From Prostheceraeus crozeri (taxonomy: Eukaryota > Platyhelminthes > Polycladida > Euryleptidae): DNA of 64,000 nucleotides. This document shows positions 40,490-50,657 of the stretch, piece by piece. How positions within the stretch are numbered: position 1 is the first letter of the stretch; every line of letters begins with the position of its first letter. The stretch spans positions 62,001 through 126,000 of the forward strand of contig CAJQUW010003059.1 of the NCBI GenBank assembly GCA_907163375.1, in the 5' to 3' direction. Under the pieces are notes generated by a model, which was given only the letters and a program-made list of their open reading frames with translations, was not told the DNA's origin and ran no database searches. A program made the translations under genes and the position numbers.

Positions 40490-40856
40490 AAGGTCGGTGC
40501 CGAGGGGGGGGAGGGGGACGTCAGCGAAAATTTTTCTCTCCGATTGCTTTCAAATTCACCATACCGATGCAGAATTTCACGCTGAATCCAAATCTGGCCT
40601 CCGTTTTCACATCCGAGCACTGCTTCCACTCGAAACAGTCCATTTTACAATCCAACATTCATCAGATTTCACGAAAAACATCACACACTATAGCCTCAAG
40701 ACAAAACCTGGCGGTCGCCCAAGTCCACCACGACACTCTGTCGTTCCAGAGGGGGGGGGACGTCAGCGAACCTGGACCCACCTGGCCGGCACACCACGAC
40801 ACTCTGTCGTTCCAGAGGGGGGGCGCCGGTCGGGTGTTCGCCGTTTTCTTACTACA
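40490..40856. repeat. Polinton terminal region with G-tracts (right)
   Basis: Complement of 21813-22200: ACGACACTCTGTCGT palindromes followed by G runs, ending CTTACTACA. The outermost base differs from the left terminus. Confidence 0.65.
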
Positions 40857-40862
40857 TCCAAG
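40857..40862. repeat. Target-site duplication TCCAAG (right)
   Basis: Direct repeat of 21807-21812, immediately outside the terminus. Confidence 0.8.
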
Positions 40863-41617
40863 CTACAGTTTTAAGATGACACGTGCCACACAGATGCATT
40901 TGAAATGAATGTACGTATACTGGCTCCCCCACGCGCGGTTCATACACTTCTAGAAGACTGAATTAGGTTTGCAATAATTTTCATCGCATAACTTCACTCA
41001 GCTTTATGCTATCTTTGGCTAAATAAAAGCAAATAGGTTATGCCATAGCTTCGGTTGAATTCGCTTAAAAATTTCGTATGTAGCTGATAGCTAACTCATG
41101 AGCAACCGGCTCCGGGCACAAGTGCCAGTAGGACCCCTACGCAGGTGGGCAGGACCGAGTAGGTCAACACGATGTTAACTTTCGGATACAGGGCGGGGTG
41201 CAGGAAGATATGTACATTTAGACAGCATTATGAATGAGCTGATGCGACGAGTATAGACAGGCCTACACAAAGACAATGGACAGGTGGGGGGACCTATTTC
41301 TAGTTTTTTGCAAGTCTAGCTCCTTGATTGCCCGCAGCATTTCTCATAGAATCAAGGCTTGAAGTTTCCGATTTCATCATTTCAGATAAGAAAATTAGCA
41401 AGGGTTCAAGAAATTAATTAGAAATTATGTCACGCACACGTACGATTCAAAATTGTACAAAGTTTCTTTATTATTGAGGGTTCTTTCCATAGAACAGGAG
41501 CGAAAATCTCAATTCATTTATTCACCATGCACAATTTTCATGAAAAAAGCAATATTCAATGATATTTTGGTGGTTGTGAAATATGATAGCGCTTTATAAT
41601 TTCATTATGTTGACATA
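40863..41617. other. No gene seen; host flank
   Basis: No open frame with recognisable content between the palindromic element and the mariner-like element. Confidence 0.5.
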
Positions 41618-43219
41618 CAGGGTGAATTTTTAGTAGCGCAATGTTTAAGTCAATCAGAAAATCAACAAATTTCAAGATACATGCACTTTTTTGTATTCGG
41701 CATGTAATATACACGTTGGGATTTATGTGTGGGTGGTTAAAATTGTTCGTATGTTTCGATAAATTATTAAAAATTTCCTTTGTATTAAGTACTGAAATTT
41801 GCGCTTATATTTTCGTGGTTTTCGCACATTATCATTAAAAGAGTTTAAATTGAATCCCATATTCCAACCATTTAACATTTCATATATTATCCTAATCAAT
41901 AAAATTAAATAACGGGGCGATCAAAATGAAAAACACATGCAATTCTCGAATAACAATTTCATATTAAATTTCAATAAATGCCTTCAACAAATGTTCAAAA
42001 TGACCGCCATTATTCTCTTGCAAGCAAAGCAAACGATCAATGAGGGAGTCATGAACCGATTGTAACGTTGCATGCAGAAGATATTGAACTAACCGCAGAA
42101 TTGATCCTTTCTTTCAGATGACTGACATCTGCAATTGTGTCTTGATACACAGAATCTTTAATGGCACCCCACAAGAAAAAATCACATGGGCTGATATCTG
42201 GTGAACGTGGTGTCCATTTGTTATCAAAATGAAGGCCGATCAGTCTGTTGTGAAATTGCCCTTGTAAAGTTTTGCGAGAGTTTAAGGCAGCATGTGGAGT
42301 AGCACCATCTTGTTGAAAGATGGTGCTGCTAAATTTTCTCATCTTTTTCAGTTCTGGAACAACATGATTCAAAATCATATTGCAGTAATTTGTTTGGTTT
42401 ACATTTTCTTCGAAGAAGAAGATTGGGAGAAGGAATTTAGCCGCAAAACCTGTCCAAACTGTTACTTTTGGTGAATTCAACGGCAACTGAATTGGATTTG
42501 GTGAGCGGCGACGATCCCCAAACAATGCTGTTGTGTGTATTTACATGACCATGTAAATGAAACACGCATTCATTGGTCCAGTGAACATTTCGTGAAAATT
42601 CTTCATCCTCATCAACTTTCAGAAGAAGCCAATCAACAAATTCCTTTCGAGCAACCTTGTCACGTGCATACAATTGATGTACAGTTCGTAATTTGTATGG
42701 ATACAGTTGAAGACGATGTCGGAAGATCTTGCAAACTGACGTCTGCGATATATTCCCACAGTTCCAGTAATTCGTTGAAACTGCAATTTGTCTATTTGTT
42801 GAAGATAATTGCAGCTGTGAAGCATCTTTTGTTGAGTCAATGACATCTTTAACTTCTTCCACCATATCGCTTTCATAGGAAGGGCGACCGTTTTTTGGTA
42901 GGTCAAAGACTGACCCCATTGTCTCAAATATAGTTCGCATTGCAGTTGACTCACTGAATTGTTAATGTGTGTCTTTTTAAATGTTTGGAACTTGCGTACT
43001 AGTTCTTTTGGACTTCTGTTATTTTTGTAATGTAACTGAATTATAAGGATCCTATCTTCCGTCGACAAGCTTGACATTTCATCAATTTAACAGAATATCA
43101 ATGCAGCATCATAAATCCCAGTGCATATAGAGCAATGTGACGTCAAATTTCATCAGCATTGTTGTGATTGGTCGATTTACTGACCGTGTCAAACATTGCG
43201 TTACTAAAAACTCACCCTG
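41618..43219 (-). mobile_element. Tc1/mariner-family element with broken transposase
   Basis: Inverted terminal repeats CAGGGTGAATTTTTAGTAGC (41618 on) and its close complement ending CTCACCCTG (43219) bound 1602 bases. A TA precedes the left end; the right flank is TTA. The minus-strand transposase is spread over overlapping frames 43077-42619, 42940-42437 and 42525-42049: an N-terminal HTH part, a WTNE region, and QQDGATPHA with WTPRSPDISPCDFFLWG. The frameshifts make it inactive. It is younger-looking than the Tc1 relic because both ends survive. Confidence 0.85.
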
Positions 43220-43499
43220 TTACATCTTTGTTGTGCAACCAATGGAAAAATTTCATCAATATGCAGAACTTAATACTTTACACTTTACACCGGGCATGAA
43301 CTCGACAAGGAGTTAGCCTCTAGGGGTTAACTTTTGCATGGTCCAAGTTATCTATGTAGCAGTAGGATTTGATGCTGGAAAGATGTATTTTCATATAATT
43401 CGGTAAATGACTTAAATTTTAAGACTTTTATCCCGTTGTGAAATTCAGCTGCTATCACATACTTTGCATTTGAAAAAGAGTTCGATTCTTTTAGTTCAG

Positions 43500-43790
43500 G
43501 TTAACTCTACACCGGGAGTTTACTCCGGGGTTAACTCTAGAGTTTACTCCGGTGTATGTGTTTACTCGACCTGAGTTCATGTTCGGTGTTAGGGTAACAC
43601 TTACACTTACACCGGAGTTAACTCTACACCGAGAGTTTACTCCGGGTTACACCTACACTTACACTGGAGTTAGTGTTTACTCCGGAGTTAACTCCAGGGT
43701 AAGTGTAAACTCAACCCGAGTTCATGTCCGGTGTTAAGTTTACACTTACCCCGCAGTTAACTCCGGAGTAAACTATAACACTTACAACGA
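43500..43790. repeat. GTTAACTCCGG-type simple repeat, second locus
   Basis: TTACTCCGG and TTAACTCTACACC words repeat degenerately, as at 20360-20505. They are separated here by one mariner-like element from the palindromic insertion. Confidence 0.55.
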
Positions 43791-44576
43791 ATGTGAACTC
43801 ACATAATGGATTTAAAACAGACTTATGTCACTGAGTACGAGTGATAGTGCAACACCACTGAGAAGTCTTACTTGAGTGCTGGGGTAAAGGAGTGGTACCT
43901 TCCCTAGAAAGCAAGATATAGCTCTGAGGGGGAAATTCTCGCCCATTCCTGATCTCCCAAGCCAATTCTGCCGAACCACACATCAATCGAAGAGGCATTG
44001 AAAGGGGATTCAGAAAAACAGCATCAGTTTTATTTCTAAAGTCATCCCTGGGCGGAGGTGAAGGTAAAAAACCGTCAGTTTTTAACAGATGGTGTTTATA
44101 GCGTCAATTTCCATTAGTATTTGAAATGGAAAATGACAACAAAAACTAATAAACCATGCACTATTCGCAAGATCTGATTAAGATGGTTAATAAAACGATG
44201 ATTACTAATCGCTCTGAAATTGCATAATTGCATCAGATGAAGTCAAAGGTCAAATAATTGAAGGTTTAGTTCAAATCAAATATCACTAAGATCGCACATT
44301 TTAATATTTAGTTTCTGCAAGTGAAATAAATAATCAACTTCGGTGACTTTTATCGAGACACTGAGGCTAAAAGCAACATGATTCCGAAAAATTCAATAAT
44401 TGATCATCAGATACAGAAATAAAAGTAAAAAATTAAAAAATGTATTCGAAATTTCAAACATGCACACATAATAAGCAGATAATTTCAAATTCAAAGATTT
44501 TGCATTTGTGAATATCTCTGTATGGATAGGTGGAATCCTTTATATCAATTCAACTTATTTCGGCTAATAATTTTTT

Positions 44577-45143
44577 ACTGTAGAGCCAAGACAAATAACA
44601 TCACGACAAAAAGAACACATCGAGCCAAAAGGCGTCTGCGCATCTTTGCGGAAAACGCAATAGAGCCAAACTTAAGCTCTACAGTACCTCACTCACGATC
44701 AAGTGAAGTTTCATCAAAATCCATGCAATACTCTATCCTACACAGCATTCACAAGTTTGAAATATGGCCTATTCAGCCACATTTCAATTCTTCATGGAAG
44801 TTGAAAACGCAATGTGTGTTTGAAAAGTTGAAATGTCACTTGAAGGTGAGTGAGACTGTAGAGCTTAAGTTTAGCTCTAATGCGTTTTCCGCAAAGATGC
44901 GCAGAAGTTGTGGCTCGATGTGTGTTTGAAAAGTTGAAATGTGGCTGAATAGACATATTTTCAAACTTGTGAATGCTGTGTAGGACAAAGTATTGCATGG
45001 ATTTTGATGAAACTTTACTTGAAAGGTGAGTGAGGTACTGTAGAGCTTAAGTTTGGCTCTACTGCGTTTTCCGCAAAGATGCGCAGAAGTTTTGGCTTGA
45101 TGTGTTCTTTTTGTCGTGATGTTGTTTATTTTGGCTCTATAGT
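44577..45143. repeat. Fold-back/MITE-like inverted repeat
   Basis: Arms of about 210 bases (44577-44790 and 44930-45143) are inverted copies, with outer ends TGTAGAGCCAA and TTGGCTCTATAG. Both carry GCGCATCTTTGCGGAAAACG or its complement. The middle repeats part of the arm sequence. No transposase. This is likely a nonautonomous DNA element; the frames inside are by-products of the inverted repeat. Confidence 0.7.
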
Positions 45144-45543
45144 GAAAACTCATTAACCCTTATTTCACCAAGAATTGATGCCGCAAAATATATTAGAACT
45201 GAATATATAGCGAAATCAGCCAAAATGATGCAGACTTTCAAATTGAAAAATAGCTCTCACGAAGAAAGTATTGTGCCAAATTTATTATCCTTCTGTCAAA
45301 AGTTGCATAATACACAAAAAGTAAAATACTAAAAATCTGGTGGCCATGATTGCTTGGATTAAAAGATATTCAAAAACTTCGCATAAGGGGAGGTTGCTAC
45401 TCAGAGAACAATATCAAGATCATTATCTCAAAAAATAACGGGATCAATACCAGCATCATAGTCGCCGGCACCAAAATTCACTAGCTAAAAAGAAGATAAA
45501 AGTCAGTAATTCGAATCATTTTCAGAAATCTCCAGCAAAAATA

Positions 45544-45860
45544 ATGAAACTGATAATGTGGATGTGGACTGGTGTGCTGAGCTTAAGTTTGGCTTTTTTG
45601 GGTAATCGGTGCAGTAGCGCAGAATATTTTGGATTTGAGTAGCGAAATGTGGACTGATTTTGTGGATGTGAATTGCTGTGGAGGAGTTGCATCGATACCT
45701 ATGGTAATGAAACTGATAGTGTGGATGTAGAGTGGTGTGCTGAGCTTAAGTCTGGCTTTTGTGGGTAATCGGCTGAATTCTGTGGCTTTTTTGGATCATT
45801 TTTGGCTCTTTTGGAAATGATCATTAACCCAGTTTGTCTGTAGGTATCGGTGAATGAATT
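45544..45860. repeat. Tandem repeat, about 162-base period
   Basis: TAATGAAACTGATARTGTGG (consensus of two copies), followed by GTGTGCTGAGCTTAAGT, occurs at 45543 and 45705. The GAGCTTAAGTYTGGCTTTT words resemble the fold-back element just upstream, so this may be a degraded relative. Confidence 0.5.
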
Positions 45861-46733
45861 GACCAACAATTCATGCTTTTATGTTTGCTGACCACAATTG
45901 ACCAGACACAACCTAATCGCTCTGCCAAATCAAACTACTAAACACATCCTTTCACATGGCATAAAGATTATTGAAACTGAGCACCTTCATCAATGAAAAA
46001 ATCATGTCAACGAACATTCAACGAATCCTAAAATCTTCACAACATGATGAAGTTGAATGACAGCTCACACTGTCTGTCAATTTTAATCAAAAAATTCTGT
46101 CGTCTTCATATTAAAATCCTTCATCAAAGAAAACGCTCAATTTTCTTTTGGAAGGCATGCTGACCACAACTGACCACTTAAGAAAGCAAAATATATGCTC
46201 GAATAAGGTGTGGAACATAAGGTTTCATATGGTACATCGTTTATGAAAATTGAAGCAGGACTTCAAAACGAAAATTACATTTGAAAATATGTTAACTTTC
46301 TTGTGCAATTATTTATGAAACGGTCTGATTGGCATAAAGAGGACATAATGCTGAACCATAGGACACAACATCAATTTGGCGAAAAAGTTTGCCATTTCAG
46401 AGATAGATTACCTCAGCTGAGGTATCATTCGCAACGAACCGGAGAAGAGCCCTAACGCACTTGTAGCACACACTATTTCAAAGGTGATGCTGAAAAATAT
46501 TGTGCAAAAGACATGCGCAAGACAACTAGATTGTGGTGGAAAATGATATGAAGCTGTGTGAAATATGTAGAATCTCTTTCAATAACAGATAAATGACTTA
46601 TAAATTACCATGATCATCATGAGTTAGCATCGAAAGATCCTTAATGCAGGAAATGCATTTTTGATTACATCAATCAATAAGTAAACCTCAAATTGAAAAC
46701 AACAGGCCAATCGATATTTTAGTATCATGATAT
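45861..46733. other. No gene seen; host flank of Polinton B
   Basis: A/T-rich, only short frames. The six bases before the Polinton B terminus are TGATAT, which should be repeated at its right end outside this window. Confidence 0.5.
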
Positions 46734-47039
46734 AGTAGTAAGCAAGTGACAAACACTCGACCGGCGCCCCCCCCTCTGGAACGGCAGAGTGTCGTGGTCG
46801 GCCGCCGTGGTGCTTCGGGTCTGAGTCCCCCCCCCTCTGGAACGACAGAGGTTGTGGTCTGTCGTGGTGTGCCGGCCAGGTTGGTTCACGTTCACAACAT
46901 GTTCGCTGACTCCCCCCCCCCTCGAAAACGACAGAGTGTGAGACTCGGGTGAGTTGGTCCGACCGCCTGATTGACGTGGCCGGCCGCCTAGGTTGACGCG
47001 GGCGACCGTCTAGGTTGACGTGGGCGACCGTCTAGGTTG

Positions 47040-48480
47040 TCGTGGATGGTGAAATGGTTGCCAGATTCGGATTCAGCGTAAAATTCTGCATCGGTAGGGT
47101 GAGTTTCAAGGCAATCGGCGAGAAAAAATTTTTCTTCAAAATTTTAACAGAGTTAGAATTTGGGACGTTTTGGTGTGTAGCGCCCAAACGAAGCATCGGA
47201 TGAGAAAACGGAGGCCAGATTCGGATTCAGCGTGAAATTCTGCATCGGTATGGTGAGTTTCAAGTCAATCGGAGAGAAAAATTTTCGCTGACGTCCCCCC
47301 CCCCTCTGGACAGCTTGCTTCGATTTTGGCTTCCAGTGGACGGATTTTGTCGTGCGATAGCTCGTTTGAAAGCTAAGAGTGAGACAAATTCAGTGAAAGA
47401 ATCGGCTTGTTCCTATCTGTCTTTGTTCAAAAGTTAGAGCGGTTACAAGATTTTAGGTCGGAGCTCGCTCACCTGAAAAAATCCTAAGTGTCAGAGTGGC
47501 TTTGTATGGGTAAAATTTTGAAAATTTTCCAAAGTGTGGAATTTCGAATTTCGACCTGGGACCGTCACCAAAACATTTTTCATCAAATTTCACTGACCTC
47601 CCCCCCCCTGGACAGCTTGCTTCGATTTTGGCTTCCAGTGGACGGATTTTGTCGTGCGATAGCTCGTTTGAAAGCTAAGAGTGAGACAAATTCAGTGAAA
47701 GAATCGGCTTGTTCCTATCTGTCTTCGTTCAAAAGTTAGAGCGGTTACAAGATTTTAGGTCGGAGCTCGCTCACCTGAAAAAATCCTAAGTGTCAGAGTG
47801 GCTTTGTATGGGTAAAATTTTGAAAATTTTCCAAAGTGTGGAATTTCGACCTGGGACCGTCACCAAAACATTTTTCATCAAATTTCACTGACCTCCCCCC
47901 CCTCTGGACAGCTTGCTTCGATTTTGCCTTCCAGTGGACGGATTTTGTCGTGCGATAGCTCGTTTGAAAGCTAAGAGTGAGACAAATTCACTGAAAGAAT
48001 CGGCTTGTTCCTATCTGTCTTCGTTTAGATGTGAGACGCCATTTAAGATTTTGGGACATTGGCGAAAAACGACAGAGTTAGAATTTGGCACGTTTTGGTG
48101 TGTAGCGCCCAAACGAAGCATCGGATGAGAAAACGGAGGCCAGATTCGGATTCAGCGTGAAATTCTGCATCGGTATGGTGAGTTTCAAGTCAATCGGCGA
48201 GAAAAAGTTTCGCTGACTCCCCCCCCTCTGGACAGCTTGCTTCGATTTTGGCTTCCAGTGAACGGATTTAGTCGTGCCATAGCTCGTTTGAAAGCTAAGA
48301 GTGAGACAAATTCACTGAAAGAATCGGCTTGTTCCTATCTGTCTTCGTTTAGATGTGAGACGCCAGTTAAGATTTTGGGACATTGGCGAAAAACGACAGA
48401 GTTAGAATTTGGGACGTTTTGGGCTCTAGCTTCAAAACGAAGCATCGGATTGGAAAACGGATTTCAGATTTGGAATCAAC
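47040..48480. repeat. Tandem terminal repeats of about 300 bp
   Basis: Units beginning CTGGACAGCTTGCTTCGATT, followed by CCAGTGGACGGATTT, recur at about 47309, 47610, 47907 and 48231, each preceded by a C-tract and CTGACC or CTGACG. The same block occurs once in each palindrome arm (near 22150-22420). Frames inside are repeat artefacts. Confidence 0.75.
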
Positions 48481-48533
48481 TTGATGTTATTGTCCAATGA
48501 GGATCATCATCCAATGAGAATCAAGCATTTCTG

Positions 48534-48541
48534 TATAAATA
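48534..48541 (+). promoter_or_regulatory. TATA box TATAAATA (Polinton B)
   Basis: About 100 bases before the ATG of the spliced gene, with the initiator-like TCATTCC about 30 bases downstream. Identical in layout to 27506. Confidence 0.7.
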
Positions 48542-48639
48542 GCGAGCCTTCCACAGTGAGAATCATTCCATCGTTGAATCATACGAGTGACGGACGCACA
48601 TTTTCTCTCTCTAGTTCCCTGTTCTATTATCCAACTAAA

Positions 48640-49415
48640 ATGGTAAGTCGCTACTTTCCTCCCTCTCCTCCCTTGAACGTAAACTTAATACAATCTTTTT
48701 TCATTTTCAGGCATCTACTCCATCTGCTGCACTAGTAGGACAAAATGGCGGTCAAACGTTACAAGGTTCGCTACGGTCAGATCATCTACAACTGAGGCCA
48801 GTGGAAGAAACAACCAAGGTACATAATCCTACACCGCTACAGCGTAAATTTAAACAAGTCTTGCGTTATGACGATCATAGCGTAGTACTCCAAACGGGAA
48901 TGCTCCCTTCCACGGATGTCAAGATAATGCGCAATCAGTATGGGGACTACATACTGATCCCCGTGAGTCCGTACATTCGCCACCAACTTGATATTATTGA
49001 AGAGTACGTGACATTAAATATGGACATTCCTACTCCTCTTGCTCAAGAGTGGAAGGCGAGAGATGACAAGGATACTCCCTATAGAAAGATTTGGGATGGT
49101 AATCACATTTGCCTACCGGTATCACATTGGTGTACTTACTATAAGAAGGAGGGAGATCAATCAATAGCCATCAGATGTGATGAGCTCGGAGAAGGTACTT
49201 GGGATATCCTTTTCAAAGTGAATGGGCTATATTATGGTCAACACAAGGATAATAAAATAGCCTCTCTCTCCATGCATATGGAATCCATCCTATATATTCC
49301 AAAACCACCCAACGTGGACGACATAATTGATCAAATCCTTAACAGCAGTGGTACGAAGCGCAAGTCGGAGAAGAATGCTACATCAAAACGCAAATCAAAG
49401 AAGGAGAATTACTAG
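48640..49415 (+). CDS. Spliced ssDNA-binding-like protein (Polinton B)
   Basis: Exon 1 contributes only the start codon (48640-48642). The intron runs 48643-48710 (GTAAGT to TTTTCAG), and exon 2 is 48711-49415, giving 235 aa. The splice keeps the frame through codons that read straight into the homologous body; without splicing the nearest in-frame start is a GTG at 48801. Conserved features are a VKIMRNQYG segment, V-x-GLYYGQH to YIPKPP, and a KRKS-rich basic tail. The first gene of the window is the Polinton A version. It is the first gene after the terminal repeats here. A nucleic-acid-binding role, OB-fold or PC4-like, is inferred. Confidence 0.78.
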
Positions 49416-49449
49416 TCCTTTCCTAACTCTACCCTATGACAATTCGCTT

Positions 49450-49575
49450 ATGTGCTTTGAGTGTCGTAGACGTGGTCTTATTAGATACATTTTACTTCTT
49501 CGTTGCCATCATATCATTTGTGTATTTTGTCGTGAAAAGCATCGATGTAATTCTTCATTTTGTAATATGTTATAG
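49450..49575 (+). CDS. Mini-RING zinc protein (Polinton B)
   Basis: 41 aa with the RING-like ligands C2, C5, C19, H21, C24, C27, C33 and C38. Compared with the palindrome arms, position 18 is Arg rather than Cys, so the RCHH context here fits a RING better. It lies between the spliced gene and the exonuclease-like gene. Confidence 0.5.
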   Translation: MCFECRRRGLIRYILLLRCHHIICVFCREKHRCNSSFCNML

Positions 49576-49626
49576 AACGCTTCCTTAGATGTGTAATTTC
49601 CGTTTTAGGCTTCTATCATCATTTTT

Positions 49627-50157
49627 ATGGATTGTGAGGGTGAACCTGTACAGGAGCTCAGTGCTATTGCTATGAACAATTGGACATATCAGATTGTTAG
49701 TGTCTATCATCAACATGCCAACTGCGATCCCAATGTTGATCAATGGGCGAGAAAACACATTCATGGACTTAATCTGAAATATTTGCAAGACTATGGCTTT
49801 TCTTGTGAGAGTGCTCTTCTTATTGACTTTAAACGATGGTTAGCTGCTTTCAATGTTATACGCATCTTTTGTAATAATCCTGGTAAGGAGAGGAAAGTAT
49901 TTCCCAATCTAATCATTGATGATATTTTGCTCCCGCCTTGGGATAGTAGAGTGAATCAACATTATCATGAAGTCACGAAACGTTTTAAGGATTTGTGTGT
50001 TCCTATTTTGTCTGTTCGTTGTAGTAGCTACGTTCATAACCAATGCTTCTTTCCTCCTTACCTCAACACTGCCAAAGTCCTGTATGGTTATCATTGCTCG
50101 CTGTATGATAGTTACCAGCTGTATCTATTTTATCTCTTTCAAACCATTGATTTATAA
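49627..50157 (+). CDS. DEDDh exonuclease-like protein (Polinton B)
   Basis: 176 aa with DCEG at 2-5 and HCSLYD at 156-161, as in the two palindrome copies; substitutions are few and conservative (for example Ile for Val, Asp for Asn near residue 97). Three maintained frames argue for a functional protein. It may trim or repair element DNA ends, or act on RNA; substrate unknown. Confidence 0.57.
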   Translation: MDCEGEPVQELSAIAMNNWTYQIVSVYHQHANCDPNVDQWARKHIHGLNLKYLQDYGFSCESALLIDFKRWLAAFNVIRIFCNNPGKERKVFPNLIIDDILLPPWDSRVNQHYHEVTKRFKDLCVPILSVRCSSYVHNQCFFPPYLNTAKVLYGYHCSLYDSYQLYLFYLFQTIDL

Positions 50158-50244
50158 TGCATGCTTGTTACCGTTATTCAATAAATGTTACTATGAGAAG
50201 AGTTGTTGTTTTCATGCAATGGATGGGTTAGATAAAGGGCGATC

Positions 50245-50655
50245 ATGTCTTTCTCAAACGACTGCGGAACATTACGTTTTCATAGGCAAAGTTTAAAAGG
50301 AGCTGTTCAAGATTATGTGATAAAATTTCATAAAGATGAGACCGACATCGAAGCAGTGGTTGATGATGCTAGCACTCTATTTCTAGAGTTAATGAATACA
50401 TTCTCTGATAGCATTATCATGGCGCGATTAGTTGCGAAAATTAAGTTTAGTCATTTTGGAAAGGAAGAGGTGGAAAGTCGCTCTTTCCATTTTGCTTCTT
50501 ATTCAATGGAAGTGGCAGATCACCCCCAAGAATTTTTTAAAAGACATATGATAAAAATTGCCGAACGCCTTAACGCATTTAACCATCATGGTAGCAGTCT
50601 AGTGATTGAAGCGATTTCAGATATTCACATTCAACTTTCCATAAAGAAAAATTGA
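50245..50655 (+). CDS. Stand-alone copy of the polymerase N-terminal domain
   Basis: 136 aa from ATG 50245. It parallels the polymerase N-terminus of Polinton A (12100-11700): LKGAV with an alternating pattern, then an ARLVAKIKF block matching GRLIAQIRY, and finally FNHHGSSLVIEAISDIHIQL matching FTKKGSNWIIDDVQNIEFNV. The polymerase of Polinton B also retains the end of this domain at the window edge, so this is a duplicate, not a relocation. In the palindrome arms a decayed start of this gene (from about 29211) runs into the AATAAA array. The domain's function is unknown; it may bind the terminal protein, DNA or a helper. Confidence 0.7.
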   Translation: MSFSNDCGTLRFHRQSLKGAVQDYVIKFHKDETDIEAVVDDASTLFLELMNTFSDSIIMARLVAKIKFSHFGKEEVESRSFHFASYSMEVADHPQEFFKRHMIKIAERLNAFNHHGSSLVIEAISDIHIQLSIKKN

Positions 50656-50657
50656 AA

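Larger units (their letters stand above)
21813..40856. mobile_element. 19-kb palindromic Polinton derivative, both ends alike
   Basis: The left end reads AGTAGTAAGAAAACGGCG inward, and the right end is its complement apart from the outermost base. The two arms (21813-30728 and 30729-40856) are near-identical inverted copies meeting at the perfect palindrome 30718-30739. Each arm has a C-tract-rich terminal region, the coiled-coil gene, small TATA-driven genes, the spliced ssDNA-binding-like gene, a mini-RING and an exonuclease-like gene, and then an AATAAA array. Polymerase, integrase, capsid and ATPase genes are absent. Flanking TCCAAG duplications show it integrated as one unit. The termini and early genes match Polinton B (46734 onward), so it is a deleted, folded-back form of that family, moved in trans. 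Confidence 0.88.

Noticed and set aside
44522-45153. Protein-coding ORFs of 68-135 aa
   Set aside because: They lie in the inverted arms of the fold-back element and mirror each other as a consequence of the repeat.
47488-48500. Repeated 70-90-aa ORFs in the Polinton B terminal repeats
   Set aside because: They are the same repeat read in one frame; no protein-like conservation beyond DNA identity.
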